Assembly: GCA_016617855.1 (NCBI GenBank) | Contig: JAECUM010001802.1 | Span: forward strand, 84,346-148,345 | Direction: 5' to 3' | Source of the DNA: Megalonaias nervosa | Taxonomy: Eukaryota > Mollusca > Bivalvia > Unionida > Unionidae | DNA: 64,000 bases | Part shown: one piece after another, positions 37,211 to 49,265 of the stretch | Numbering within the stretch: position 1 is the first letter of the stretch | Layout of the letters: the number at the start of each line of letters is the position of its first letter | The notes under the pieces: model-generated | Database searches by the model: none | Seen by the model: only the letters and a program-made list of their open reading frames with translations | What the model was told of the DNA's origin: nothing | Translations under genes and position numbers: made by a program

Positions 37211-37781
37211 AGATCATTTTTCTTACCCAATTTTTCCAACTAAATTAGAATAACTGATACTATTACTGTATTATCACATTTAATCGATGAATGTAATGTG
37301 AAATTGACAATAAATAATTAATATCTTTTGATATTGGTTAAGTTTTAACTTTCATCATTTCTAATTTAGAAAACGTGCAATGGTAGGCAACAGAAAGATA
37401 ATGTGCAGTACAATATGCCTACAGGGTACAGTTCCAATGAAGTGTGTTGTGACATCATGAAATTTTTAATTCACGACTTTCTTGGAAATTTATATTTTCT
37501 GTCCTGGAAATATGACAAGTGTTGCTCTCACTAGTGCAATGATACGCTACATGGAAATCTTTTTGTAGAATAGCATGTGGGCTGATGAATGAGCCACTCT
37601 CGTTGGTAAGTACAGGAGTTTACATTAGTAATCACGTTATTATATTTGATTCAACTGGGGCAGATTGTGGGTGTTCGACAATGTTAGAAGAAACCAGTTT
37701 CATATAACACATTTCTGGTTTTTGCTGGCTTTGCAGTAACACTTTAGAGAGTTTGGCTTTATGTGGGCAGTGATGTGTATT

Positions 37782-37782
37782 G

Positions 37783-37878
<96 letters not shown>
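37782..37878. repeat. (GT)n microsatellite
   Basis: About 48 GT units with one interruption (tct) near 37816. Confidence 0.95.
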
Positions 37879-37881
<3 letters not shown>

Positions 37882-38785
37882 ATGTTTTGTATGGTGTTTT
37901 CAAAGTTGCTTTATGAGTAATTTCTTTTTGCAATATTGTTGTTGTTGTTGGATTTTATAACACCTCCGTCAGGCACAGCAGAAAACATAAAGGGTTTCTT
38001 TTTAAAAGTAGTTAGTAGCACGGTGACACCTTGACTGAGACGGCAGGTCTGAGATAACCAGATTGAGATAGAAAAAGGTAGGTTAGCAAAACAGACCGAT
38101 TTCTCTGTCACATGGGTGAGAAAAAGCAGTAGCTTGTTGTTCAGCCATGTTGTAAACTAGTCTACAACTGGCTTACCGCATAGCTGAAAACTCTCTCCAC
38201 TGCTGACTGATGAAGGGAAAATTTTGTGAGGATCGGCTGTTGATGTCTGGACAGAATGTTTCTTGCTTGCAATGTGGTGGACTCTTTTGACTCTCTCCAT
38301 CTGAGGAGGTTGCAGACTTTCAAGAAGTGAGAAAGCCTGAGAGTGCCTCGTTGATGTCTGGGATGTCATGGTTGACATGTTGTCAATGGTGACCACAACA
38401 TAGCAAAGTTGTACACAGTTTGTGCACCCATGAAGTGCTACAAACACAGCCTACATTTCTGTTATTATGGAGGAAAGATTTTTCCACAGATCACAAGTCC
38501 AACGTTAACGTGACTACTCTCTCGGGCCATAGATGAACACCCCCGATTGAATCTGATGCATTAGCGTACAAGGAAAGAGTGAGGTTTCGAAGATTGTATC
38601 AAACTCTGGCTAGAAATCTGCCTTGATTTAGCCAACTCAGATGGTGATGAAATTTGGATTCCAAGGGAATCTGAGCTTAAAGAGTCCCTGCGAGATCTCC
38701 AGTTTGCTAGAAGAAAGAACTGGAAAGGTTGTATATGAAGTTGGCCTAGAGTAACTAAATCCACTGCCTCATTTGGAGTCCTCAG

Positions 38786-38786
<1 letters not shown>

Positions 38787-38851
<65 letters not shown>

Positions 38852-38870
38852 AAGAGAGAGAGAGAGAGAT
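38787..38870. repeat. (GA)n microsatellite
   Basis: About 42 GA units with small AAAG interruptions. The parallel position in copy B (about 40690) has only a short GA run, so the expansion post-dates the split of the two copies. Confidence 0.95.
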
Positions 38871-39829
38871 GCAATAAAAAGTCTTCTTGAGCAGTACTGC
38901 TAAAAGAGAATGCATCTGTGTGATCCTTTTCTGGTAACACAAACTGGCTCTTGACAGTTTAGGAATTTACCACAAAAGTAAGTTTAAAATTTTGTGAAGG
39001 ACTCGGATCTGACTTCTGGTGGTGGATTAGGCCCAAGGTGAGTCACTGTCTTCAAATAGAATGACAGGTCCCTTAGTAGACACATCTGAAATTGTCGTGC
39101 ATCAAGCAGTTGTTGATGATGGGAATGCTTACTACCATTCCCAAGGTACAGGCTGTGGGAGTTGATGCCAGGGCGTAGGGAAGAGAATGAACCTGAGAGA
39201 CCTCCTGGATTTCCTGTGGGACATAAGGATGGCAATGTAGTGATAAATATTGAAGAGGTCTATGGAGACTACCCAGCCATTCAACCTTATGGAGCTCCTC
39301 TGTGGTGGACATCTCCATCTCAAAAGCTAGCAGTCTTTTGGGAAACTATTTAATAAGGGCAGATTAAGTCAAAATATCCCCCTTTCTCAGAAACAATATC
39401 TGGCAATAGAATCCATGACTTTGCTTGTTTTTCACCATCTCTACTGCCTCCTTCCTTAGAAGGGTGTTGATCACTCATGTTAAAGATTCAAGGTTGGTCT
39501 AGTGGAACCAAAATGGAAATCCTTTATAAAGGTAGAGGGTCCCAGAAGCACAACTGGTAACCTTCATTTTCACCACAACTGGTGAGTATTTATTATTTTA
39601 AATAACGTGAAGTTTTATCACCTTGATTCAATAACATGCCTATGAGTTTGGCATAAAAATATTATATATTTAAGACTTAGTAAATGTCTTTCCAACTTTA
39701 CTTTTAATTATTACTTACATGTATGTGTTACCAGTCTAGAAAGGCTGCCACTGTATTAAACTTTCTGCTTAAAATAAATATTATTTCGATCTTTGGTCCA
39801 ATTACACATTGAGATTCTTGCATCATGAC

Positions 39830-41400
39830 CATTGGAACCAAGTGTTTGTGGGTAAGGCAGGGGGGCTATCAGCTAAGCCTTGACATGTAAGTCCTGAATC
39901 TGTGAAGAATGTGAGTGATTACTTCCAAAGGTAGGAATGCATAGGCATAGAGTCGGTCCCCCTTGAGACTGAAGGTATATCCACTGTCCATGCCCTCTGG
40001 CCTAGAACTGGAGAGACATAAAGACACAGCTTGTTGTTTAACCAAGTTGCAACAAGTCTACTAATGAATTACCCCCACCCACACAGAAAGCTGGTAAGTC
40101 TCTTCACTATTGACTGATGCACAGATTATTCTATGACGACAATCAATCCATGCCTGGAGAGATTGTCTCCCGGGATATTTTCTACCTGAAATGTGTTGGA
40201 TTCTGAGGGTAATCCCTTCTGTCTTTGTCCGTCTGAGGAGGTATTTGACCGCCAAGCACTAGTGCCTCCTGAATGTCAGAGGTATGTCGTGATTGACCTG
40301 TTGTGTATGGCGATCACAACACACCGAAGTCTTAAGCAGATTATGCACTCCTGAAGTGCTTGAAATGCAGTCCATTTTTCTAAGTTGATACATAGGAGAG
40401 ATTCTTCTGAAGATCATAAGCCATACAGGACTACTCCCTGGGCTCTATGTGAGCACCACAGCTTTAATCTTAGGCAATGACGTACCAGGAAAGAAAGAGG
40501 TTCCAGAGCTTGTATCAGACTCTGGCCAGAAACCTGCCTTGATTTAGCCAGCACAGACAGTGAAGAACTTTGGATCCAAAGGCAAACTGAGAAGACAGGG
40601 ATCAATGTTTGCTACAAGAGGGAACTGGAGGGGCCTCATATAAAGTTGCTAGAGGAACTAAATTCGCTGCTGCGTGAGGGTGATGAGAAGAGAGAGAGAG
40701 AGAAGCGACAACAAACTCTTCTTGAGTGGCACTGCTAAATGAGACAGGATCTGTGTGATCATTTTGGGGGAATCGGGGGCAATGGAAATCCTTTGACAGG
40801 TGAGAAATTCATTCCCATCATAAGCAACATTTTGATCAGGCATTATGTAGTGGGGAATTAAACTGAGTTGTGTCACTGTCTTCAAACAGAAACGGGTCCC
40901 TTGGTAAGGCATGTTTTAGACTGCTGTGAATGAACCAGACATATATGATGGGAGCCCCTAGCAATGTAAGTGAATAGCTATTAGTCTCATGACCAAAGTA
41001 GACTTTGGAAGTCGAAACCAGGCCGAAGGGAATGGAATGAAACTGAGAGACCCCGTAGCCCAAACAAAACTGTAGGAATTTCATGTGGGGTGAAAGAATG
41101 GCAATGTGTGCAGGTAAGCATCCTAGAGGTCTATAAAGACTACCCAGTCTGAGGTGGACATCTTCTAGAAGGCTAGCACTCTTCATGAGAACAATATTTT
41201 ATGTGGACAGAGAAATAATGAGTCAACATCACCCCATTTCTTTGAAATAAACTCTGGCAATAAATCTATGACATTGCTTGTCTGTCACCTTCTCTACTGC
41301 CCCCTCCCTTACAAGGGTGTAAACCACTTTCATTATAGGTTCCATTTTGGTCTGTTGAAGCTCAGTGGAGGTCCTTGATAAAAGTGGAGGGTTTTAGATG
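39830..41400 (-). mobile_element. DIRS-like retrotransposon remnant, copy B (RT and RNase H traces)
   Basis: The - strand shows an RT trace with HIAILSPHMKFLQFCLGYG and FHSIPFGLVSTSKV (41100-41010), and RNase H traces LLCINLEKWTAFQALQE (about 40400-40350) and ITLRIQHISGRKYPGRQSL (about 40220-40160). The order RT, linker, RNase H with an LHINxLE-like segment and a final IPG.N...LSR-like segment fits DIRS-type elements. Stops and frameshifts are frequent. It sits next to copy A in the same orientation, either as a tandem duplicate or as a second insertion. Confidence 0.6.

Positions 41401-41403
<3 letters not shown>

Positions 41404-41452
<49 letters not shown>
41404..41452. repeat. (AAT)n tail of the LINE
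   Basis: About 16 AAT units directly after 'aataaagtcatt' on the - strand, consistent with the trinucleotide tail of a LINE. Confidence 0.85.
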
Positions 41453-41454
<2 letters not shown>

Positions 41455-41684
41455 CTTTATTTAATGAGGGTAAAGCAATTAATAACTACTTACAAAATAG
41501 AAATAATGTTCCTTTTGGCCCTAAAAGACATATGCGCAGATATATACAGAGTGCAATCAATCAATACCCATCTCATGCATCCATACATTAATACTGTACG
41601 TAGATACTGCAGACCCAGACTAGTTAACTATACATGTAAATTGTAAAAACACACATGAAGTTACTGTCAGTGATTACTAGTCAA

Positions 41685-44600
41685 AGGTAAACTCTTGCAT
41701 AACACATACTGACATATACTTATATACAAACTCTTGAATAACACATACTGACATATACTGATATGCAAACTCTTGCATAACACTTACTGACATATACTTA
41801 TATACAAACTCTTGCATAACACTTACTGACATATAGTACTAATATACAAACTCTTGCATAACACATACTGACATATACTTATATACAAACTCTTGCATAA
41901 CACATACTGACATATACTTATATACAAACTCTTGCATAACACTTACTGACATATACTTATATACAAACTCTTGCATAACACTTACTGACATATAGTACTT
42001 ATATACAAACTCTTGCATAACACAGACTGACATATACTTATATACAAACTCTTGCATAACACATGCTGACATATACTTATATACAAACTCTTGCATAACA
42101 CATACTGACATATAGTACTTATATACAAACTCTTGCATAACACATACTGACATATAGTACTTATATACAAACTCTTGCATAACACATACTGACATATACT
42201 TATATACAAACTCTTGCATAACACTTACTGACATATACTTATATACAAACTCTTGCATAACACATACTGACATATACTTATATACAAACTCTTGCATAAC
42301 ACATACTGACATATACTTATATACAAACTCTTGCATAACACTTACTGACTTTTACTTATATACAAACTCTTGCATAACACATAGTGACATATACTTATAT
42401 ACAAACTCTTGCATAACACTTACTGACATATAGTACTTATATACAAACTCTTGCATAACACATACTGACATATACTTATATACAAACTCTTGCATAACAC
42501 TTACTGACATATAGTACTTATATACAAACTCTTGCATAACACTTACTGACATATACTTATATACAAACTCTTGCATAACACATACTGACATATACTTATA
42601 TACAAACTCTTGCATAACACATACTGACATATCCTTATATACAAACTCTTGCATAACACATACTGACATATAGTACTTATATACAAACTCCTGCATAACA
42701 CATAGTGACATATACTTATATACAAACTCTTGCATAACACTTACTGACATATACTTATATACAAACTCTTGCATAACACATACTGAAATATTGTACTTAT
42801 ATACAAACTCTTGCATAACATATACTGACATATAGTACTTCTATACAAACTCTTGCATAACACATACTGACATATACTTATATACAAACTCTTGCATAAC
42901 ACTTACTGACATATAGTACTTATATACAAACTCTTGCATAACACATACTGATATATACTTATATACAAACTCTTGCATAACATATACTGGCATATACTTA
43001 TATACAAACTCTTGCATAACACATACTGACATATACTTATATACAAACTCTTGCATAACACTTACTGACTTTTACTTATGTACAAACTCTTGCATAACAC
43101 ATAGTGACATATACTTATATACAAACCCTTGCATAACACTTACTGACATATAGTACTTATATACAAACTCTTGCATAACACATACTGACATATAGTACTT
43201 ATATACAAACTCTTGCATAACACTTACTGACATATAGTACTTATATACAAACTCTTGCATAACACATACTGACATATATACAAACTCTTGCATAACACTT
43301 ACTGAAATATACTTATATAGAAACTCTTGCATAACACATGGTGACATATACTTATATACAAACTCTTGCATAACACATACTGACATATACTTATATACAA
43401 ACTCTTGCATAACACTTAATGACATATAGTACTTATATGCAAACTCTTGCATAACACATACTGACATATACTTATATACAAACTCTTGCATAACACATAC
43501 TGGCATATACTTATATACAAACTCTTGCATAACACATACTGACATATACTTATATACAAACTCTTGCATAACACATACTGACATATACTTATATACAAAC
43601 TCTTGCATAACACTTACTGAAATAGTACTTATATACAAACTCTTGCATAACACATACTGACATACATACAAACTCTTGCATAACACTTACTGAAATATAC
43701 TTATATAGAAACTCTTGCATAACACATGGTGACATATACTTATATACAAACTCTTGCATAACACATAGTGACATACACTTATATACAAACTCTTGCATAA
43801 CACTTACTGACATATACTTATATACAAACTCTTGCATAACACTTACTGACATATAGTACTTATATACAAACTCTTGCATAACACATACTGACATATACTT
43901 ATATACAAACAATTGCAAAACATATACCGACATATAGTACTTATATACAAACTCTTGCATAACACTTACTGACTTATACTTATATACAAACTCTTGCATA
44001 ACACTTACTGACATATACTTATATACAAACTCTTGCATAACACATACTGACATATAGTACTTCTATACAAACTCTTGCATAACACATACTGGCATACACT
44101 TATATACAAACTCTTGCATAACACATACTGACATATACTTATATACAAACTCTTGCATAACACATACTGGCATATACTTATATAAAAACTCTTGCATAAC
44201 ACATACTGGCATATACTTATATACAAACTCTTGCATAACACTTACTGACATATAGTACTTATATACAAACTCTTGCATAACACATACTGACATATACTTA
44301 TATACAAACTCTTGCATAACACTACTGACATATAGTACTTATATACAAACTCTTGCATAACACATACTGACATATACTTATATACAAACTCTTGCATAAC
44401 ACTTACTGACATATAGTACTTATATACAAACTCTTGCATAACACATACTGATATATACTTATATACAAACTCTTGCATAACATATACTGGCATATACTTA
44501 TATACAAACTCTTGCATAACACATACTGACATATACTTATATACAAACTCTTGCATAACACTTACTGACTTACAAACTCTTGCATAACACATACTGACAT

Positions 44601-46095
44601 ATACTTATATACAAACTCTTGCATAACACATACTGACATATACTTATATACAAACTCTTGCATAACACATACTGACATATACTTATATACAAACTCTTGC
44701 ATAACACTTACTGACATATAGTACTTTAATACAAACTCTTGCATAACACATACTGACATATACTTATATACAAACTCTTGCATAACACATACTGACATAT
44801 ATACAAACTCTTGCATAACACTTGCTGAAATATACTTATATAGAAACTCTTGCATAACACATACTGACATATACTTATATACAAACTCTTGCATAACACA
44901 TAGTGACATATACTTATATACAAACTCTTGCATAACACTTACTGACATATAGTACTTATATACAAACTCTTGCATAAAACAGACTGACATATACTTATAT
45001 ACAAACTCTTGCATAACACATACTGACATATAGTACTTATATACAAACTCTTGCATAACACTACTGACATATACTTATATACAAACTCTTGCATAACACA
45101 TACTGACATATACTTATATACAAACTCTTGCATAACATACTGGCATATACTTATATACAAACTCTTGCATAACACATACTGACATATACTTATATACAAA
45201 CTCTTGCATAACACATACTGGCATATACTTATATACAAACTCTTGCATAACACATACTGACATATACTTATATACAAACTCTTGCATAACACATACTGGC
45301 ATATACTTATATACAAACTCTTGCATAACACATACTGACATATACTTATATACAAACTCTTGCATAACACATACTGGCATATACTTATATACAAACTCTT
45401 GCATAATACATACTGACATATACTTATATACAAACTCTTGCATAACACATACTGACATATAGTACTTATATACAAACTCTTGCATAACACATACTGACGT
45501 ATATACAAACTCTTGCATAACACATACTGAAATATACTTATATACAAACTCTTGCATAACACATGGTGACATATACTTATATACAAACTCTTGCATAACA
45601 CATTATGACATATACTTATATACAAACTCTTGCATAACACTTACTGACATATAGTACTTATATACAAACTCTTGCATAACACATACTGACATATACTTAT
45701 ATACAAACTCTTGCATAACACATACTGACATATAGTACTTATATACAAACTCTTGCATAACACTTACTGACTTATACTTATATACAAACTCTTGCATATC
45801 ACTTACTGACATATACTTATATACAAACTCTTGCATAACACATACTGGCATATACTTATATACAAACTCTTGCATAACACATACTGACATATACTTATAT
45901 ACAAACTCTTGCATAACACATACTGACATATACTTATATACAAACTCTTGCATAACACATACTGGCATATACTTATATACAAACTCTTGCATAACACATA
46001 CTGGCATATACTTATATACAAACTCTTGCATAACACTTACTGACATATAGTACTTATATACAAACTCTTGCATAACACTTACTGACTTATATACA
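41685..46095. repeat. giant minisatellite, 39/42-bp unit, about 110 copies
   Basis: Unit 'acaaactcttgcataacaca' + 'tactgacatatacttatat' (39 bp), with a common 42-bp variant that has 'tagtac' in place of 'tac' in the last part. Both lengths are multiples of three, so - strand frames read VYKYMSVCVMQEF or VYKYYMSVSVMQEF for hundreds of codons; these are by-products. Marked variant units recur in the same order at several places, showing multi-unit (higher-order) duplication. It lies inside the LINE 3' region and within the 17.7-kb calpain intron. Confidence 0.97.
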
Positions 46096-46739
46096 AGAAT
46101 GTAGCTGGAGCATGTGGATAGGACCTTTGGTATTAATTAAGATTTAGATTGCATCCATTTAATATACCCATGGTGGAAATCTGGCTTGCTACAAGATTCT
46201 TCGATTTCTTTTGAGATATTATTCCATATAATGGCACCAAAGTATTTGAAACTGTTTTTAAGTAATTCTTTCTTTGGTTTTGGAATTACAAAGTTTTAGC
46301 TCACATTGATCTAAGATTTGGCTGTTGCTGATTTCTCTGCATTTATAATTATTTCTCAAGTAAATTGGACCAGACTTATTACAAGCTTATATATCATTCT
46401 GGCACTCTAGAGGTGAAAGGTAAGATGTTTATTATATATCATTCTGGCATTCTAGAGGTGAAAGGTAAGATGTTTAAAGTATCTCTGTCTCAATAATGTT
46501 TCCAGGTTGTCTGTCAAGTATTATTGTACAAGCTTGTGTTTGCAGCCGAAAATAGTTTTTTAATCTTAGCATGAGAAGTATTTCCCAATATGATATTACA
46601 ATAGTCTAAATGAAGCTAAATGTTGCTCTTGTACAAAGTAACACCGTACTGTTTTGGAATGAAATACTTTATTTTTCTTAATAGCCAAAGATAGGAGTTT
46701 GTTTTCTTTGTAATGAGACTTATATGATCAGACCAAAGT

Positions 46740-49265
46740 AACAACAAAAAAAAAAACTAAAAAAAACCCCCCAAAAAACCAAACAAAACCAACAAGTTTT
46801 GTAAAACTTAAAAATAATGTAATTCTCTAAGATAAAAGTGAATATTTTAGAGGAACGTTCAGTATTATTAATTAAATACCAAATAATCCTAAAATGTTCT
46901 AAACAAGCCACAATGAAACGAGTGTTCTGAATGAATCCCAGGTCAATGAATGACCTGATGTGCCAACAGTCTTGGTGTATCACAATGACATTGTTCAGAA
47001 CAACTTTGAATAAATTTACAATAGTCCCTGAATAATATTTTAGTCCAGGGTCAATGAGCTCTTTACAATTCCAATAAATGACCCAAACAAATCAAACATC
47101 TCAAATTAAACTCATCTGCAGACCGAATTTTAAACAAGAACAAAAGAAATAAAAATGAACCAATTGATCAACTCTACTTCCTTATATAAACCCTTATGGC
47201 TCTAAATCGAATGATTTTCATGCTCGATCCATGTCGCAATATTTCCTGTATTGCTTATATCACAATACACCACATCACAGCAGAACCCACCAGACTGATC
47301 CATCCAATGGGAAATCACCCCAAACTTGTGAAAAGGTTCATTATAATGATGGATTTCAAAACATGTCAACACCTATTTTTATATCATATGCAATCTCAGT
47401 CATGCACAAAACGAAAGGCACAAAATAGATATACATAACAGTTTATTATGTGCATGTACTACTGTTATAGATAAATCTGGGTGGCAACTTTGTCCATGAA
47501 TGGTACCACAACATGAAGATTGTCTTTGACTACAGAAAGTATAACCTAAATAATATGCATCTATTTACTGTATCTCACAGCTGAACATTGCAAAGCAAAT
47601 CCATATTTTCCATCATAAAGACTGGAAATAATCTTGACAATAAAACTCCAAAAATGGCGATCATTGCCCTAAATATGTAATGGAACCAAATCATGTGTAC
47701 TGGTGGAGGAATTTAGCTGCAGAATACAATTATCTGAACTCCATTTATAGTTATGAAGATTGAACGAATGAGGTTACCAAGGGGAAATATGCCACTAAAT
47801 GAACCTAAGCAAAGAAATACTTGTGAAACTCGCATGTCAGAGATGCTAACCGTATTATCCAAAATAAATGTAAACCCATCTTAGTTTAGTGGAAAATGGA
47901 AAACAAACATAAAAACTCCACATATATATCTAAACACTTATGTCACATAAAGTAATCCACTTCATTGAGAATAAGAATTGATTTGTATTACTGCTAAGTC
48001 TTACTATGTACACTCTCTAGTGATAAATATAACAGAAGTCTGCAATCACACACCTGCTGTATTGTATGCCAATGACAAGTGATATTACAGTTCTCAAAAA
48101 TAATTTATTTAATTATTCTGTCATCTGTCTCAAGCTGGAAAGTTGCATTTCTTTAATGTCATTTCTTCTGAACAAGGTTGCAGCTTGCATTTTTTAGAAA
48201 TATGCTTGGTTCTGACTTGTGGAGTGTGCCGGCTGTCGTTTTTATGAGGACATTCCTTAGTATATGCTTCAACTTGAACTTATTTTGTTGGCTTAAAAGG
48301 AAAACTTTCTTGGTGTGTGGACAAATCTTGTATTGTTTAAAATTATTGCAAACTGTTAACTTCTGGTGCTTGGAAAATGTGTGGGTCTAAATGAGTTTAT
48401 TAAAATAGTGTTTGAAACAAAAGTTCAAGACTTTGTGAAATGTTGTTTATATTTAATTTATATTGTTTCTTCTGCTCTCCATCATTACCTATTTATGTTT
48501 AAAGGTAATTTGAAATTGATCTTGTCCAAAATCAAGTCCATGTTGTACCTGACCAGTAACATCTGTTCCGTAAACAAAATAATTTAAAGTTAAAATTTTC
48601 TCTATGATTTCAGATCATTATTAACAGTAAACAGATTTACAGTCTTGATTCTGACATCTTCTAGAACGGAAAATTTCATTCAGTGATAGTGTTTTCAGAA
48701 AATGCTAATTGTGACCTACATCAAACAGAGAGTTTTAATTGAAACATTTGTCATTCCTGTGATAACATCTGAAGCAGAAATCAAGTGTATTGTTGTGCTC
48801 AGTTGTTGATTTGGGTGGAATTATTCATTAAAAAATATTATTCTCTTGAATTACAAAGTGCTGAATAATATTCTTGGCCAGAGACATTAACTTGAAATTA
48901 TAGTATAGTGAATTCAAACAAGGACATCTTGGATTTATAATATTGCTGTGAGTCATCAAAGAATTCTAGCACATCATCACATTTCAAGCCACTGGTACGT
49001 TAGGACATTCAAGATTACAGGCACATCAACACTTTCAGCATTGGATCTTATTTCAAGCACCACTGGAATTTAGTTAGAACTTTATTCATATGGACTGGAG
49101 ATAGAACCTTTTGGACTATTTGGGATTTAGTGCGCAATACCGTAAGTTCTGTTTAAACGTTGTTCCCTTTGTAATCTAGGGAATTAAATTAGTTGTTGAA
49201 TTTTACAAAACTTATTGGTTTTTGCTTTTTTATGTTACTTTGTTTAAGACCACATAGTCATATCA
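46740..49265. mobile_element. non-autonomous long-terminal-inverted-repeat element, copy 2
   Basis: It aligns with copy 1 (34766-36675) at both ends: 'aaccaacaagttttgtaaaa' (46787) and 'attgttcagaac' on the left; 'attcttggccag', 'aataccgtaagttctg' and 'aattttacaaaacttattgg' on the right. The right end, 'gaccacatagtcatatcaga', inverts to the left-end motif. The left boundary is blurred by an A/C-rich run (46742-46790) next to the LINE. No transposase frame was found. It is about 0.6 kb longer than copy 1, so it carries extra interior sequence. Confidence 0.55.

Larger units (their letters stand above)
36840..39560 (-). mobile_element. DIRS-like retrotransposon remnant, copy A (RT and RNase H traces)
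   Basis: Read on the - strand: an RT palm-like trace WVVSIDLFNIYHYIAIL (about 39270-39215), a connecting segment LHIQPFQFFLLANW (about 38740-38700), and an RNase H-like trace VVTIDNMSTMTSQTSTRHS (about 38390-38330). The frame is broken many times. The region runs parallel to copy B (39830-41400) in order and sequence, and 36840-37070 matches 39830-40020. Between 37071 and about 38130 copy A carries ~1.06 kb that copy B lacks, holding an inverted-repeat element and a (GT)n run. No tyrosine recombinase was found, so DIRS assignment rests on the RT/RNase H style; a Gypsy relative is possible. Confidence 0.55.
41403..46740 (-). mobile_element. 5'-truncated LINE (CR1/L2-like) with minisatellite in its 3' UTR
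   Basis: On the - strand the C-terminal part of a non-LTR reverse transcriptase is readable from about 46740: SDHISLITKKTNSYLWLLRK, then KQYGVTLYKSNI, then CELKNFVIPKPKKE-like text (with one stop), then FKYFGAIIWNNISKEIEES (46290-46200). This WSDHI...KK.NS..WLL..IK and SF.Y.GA..WN pattern is typical of LINE ORF2 C-termini. The 3' end is at 41403-41690: 'ttttagggccaaaaggaac', an AATAAA and then a (ATT)n tail (41403-41452 as (AAT)n). The 4.4-kb 39/42-bp array sits between the coding end and this tail. Stops and frameshifts make it a dead copy. Confidence 0.7.

Noticed and set aside
41839..46073. Many long - strand frames (up to 233 codons) reading VYKYMSVCVMQEF-type peptides
   Set aside because: They are produced by a 39/42-bp minisatellite whose unit length is a multiple of three. 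There is no start context, domain or variation pattern of a protein.
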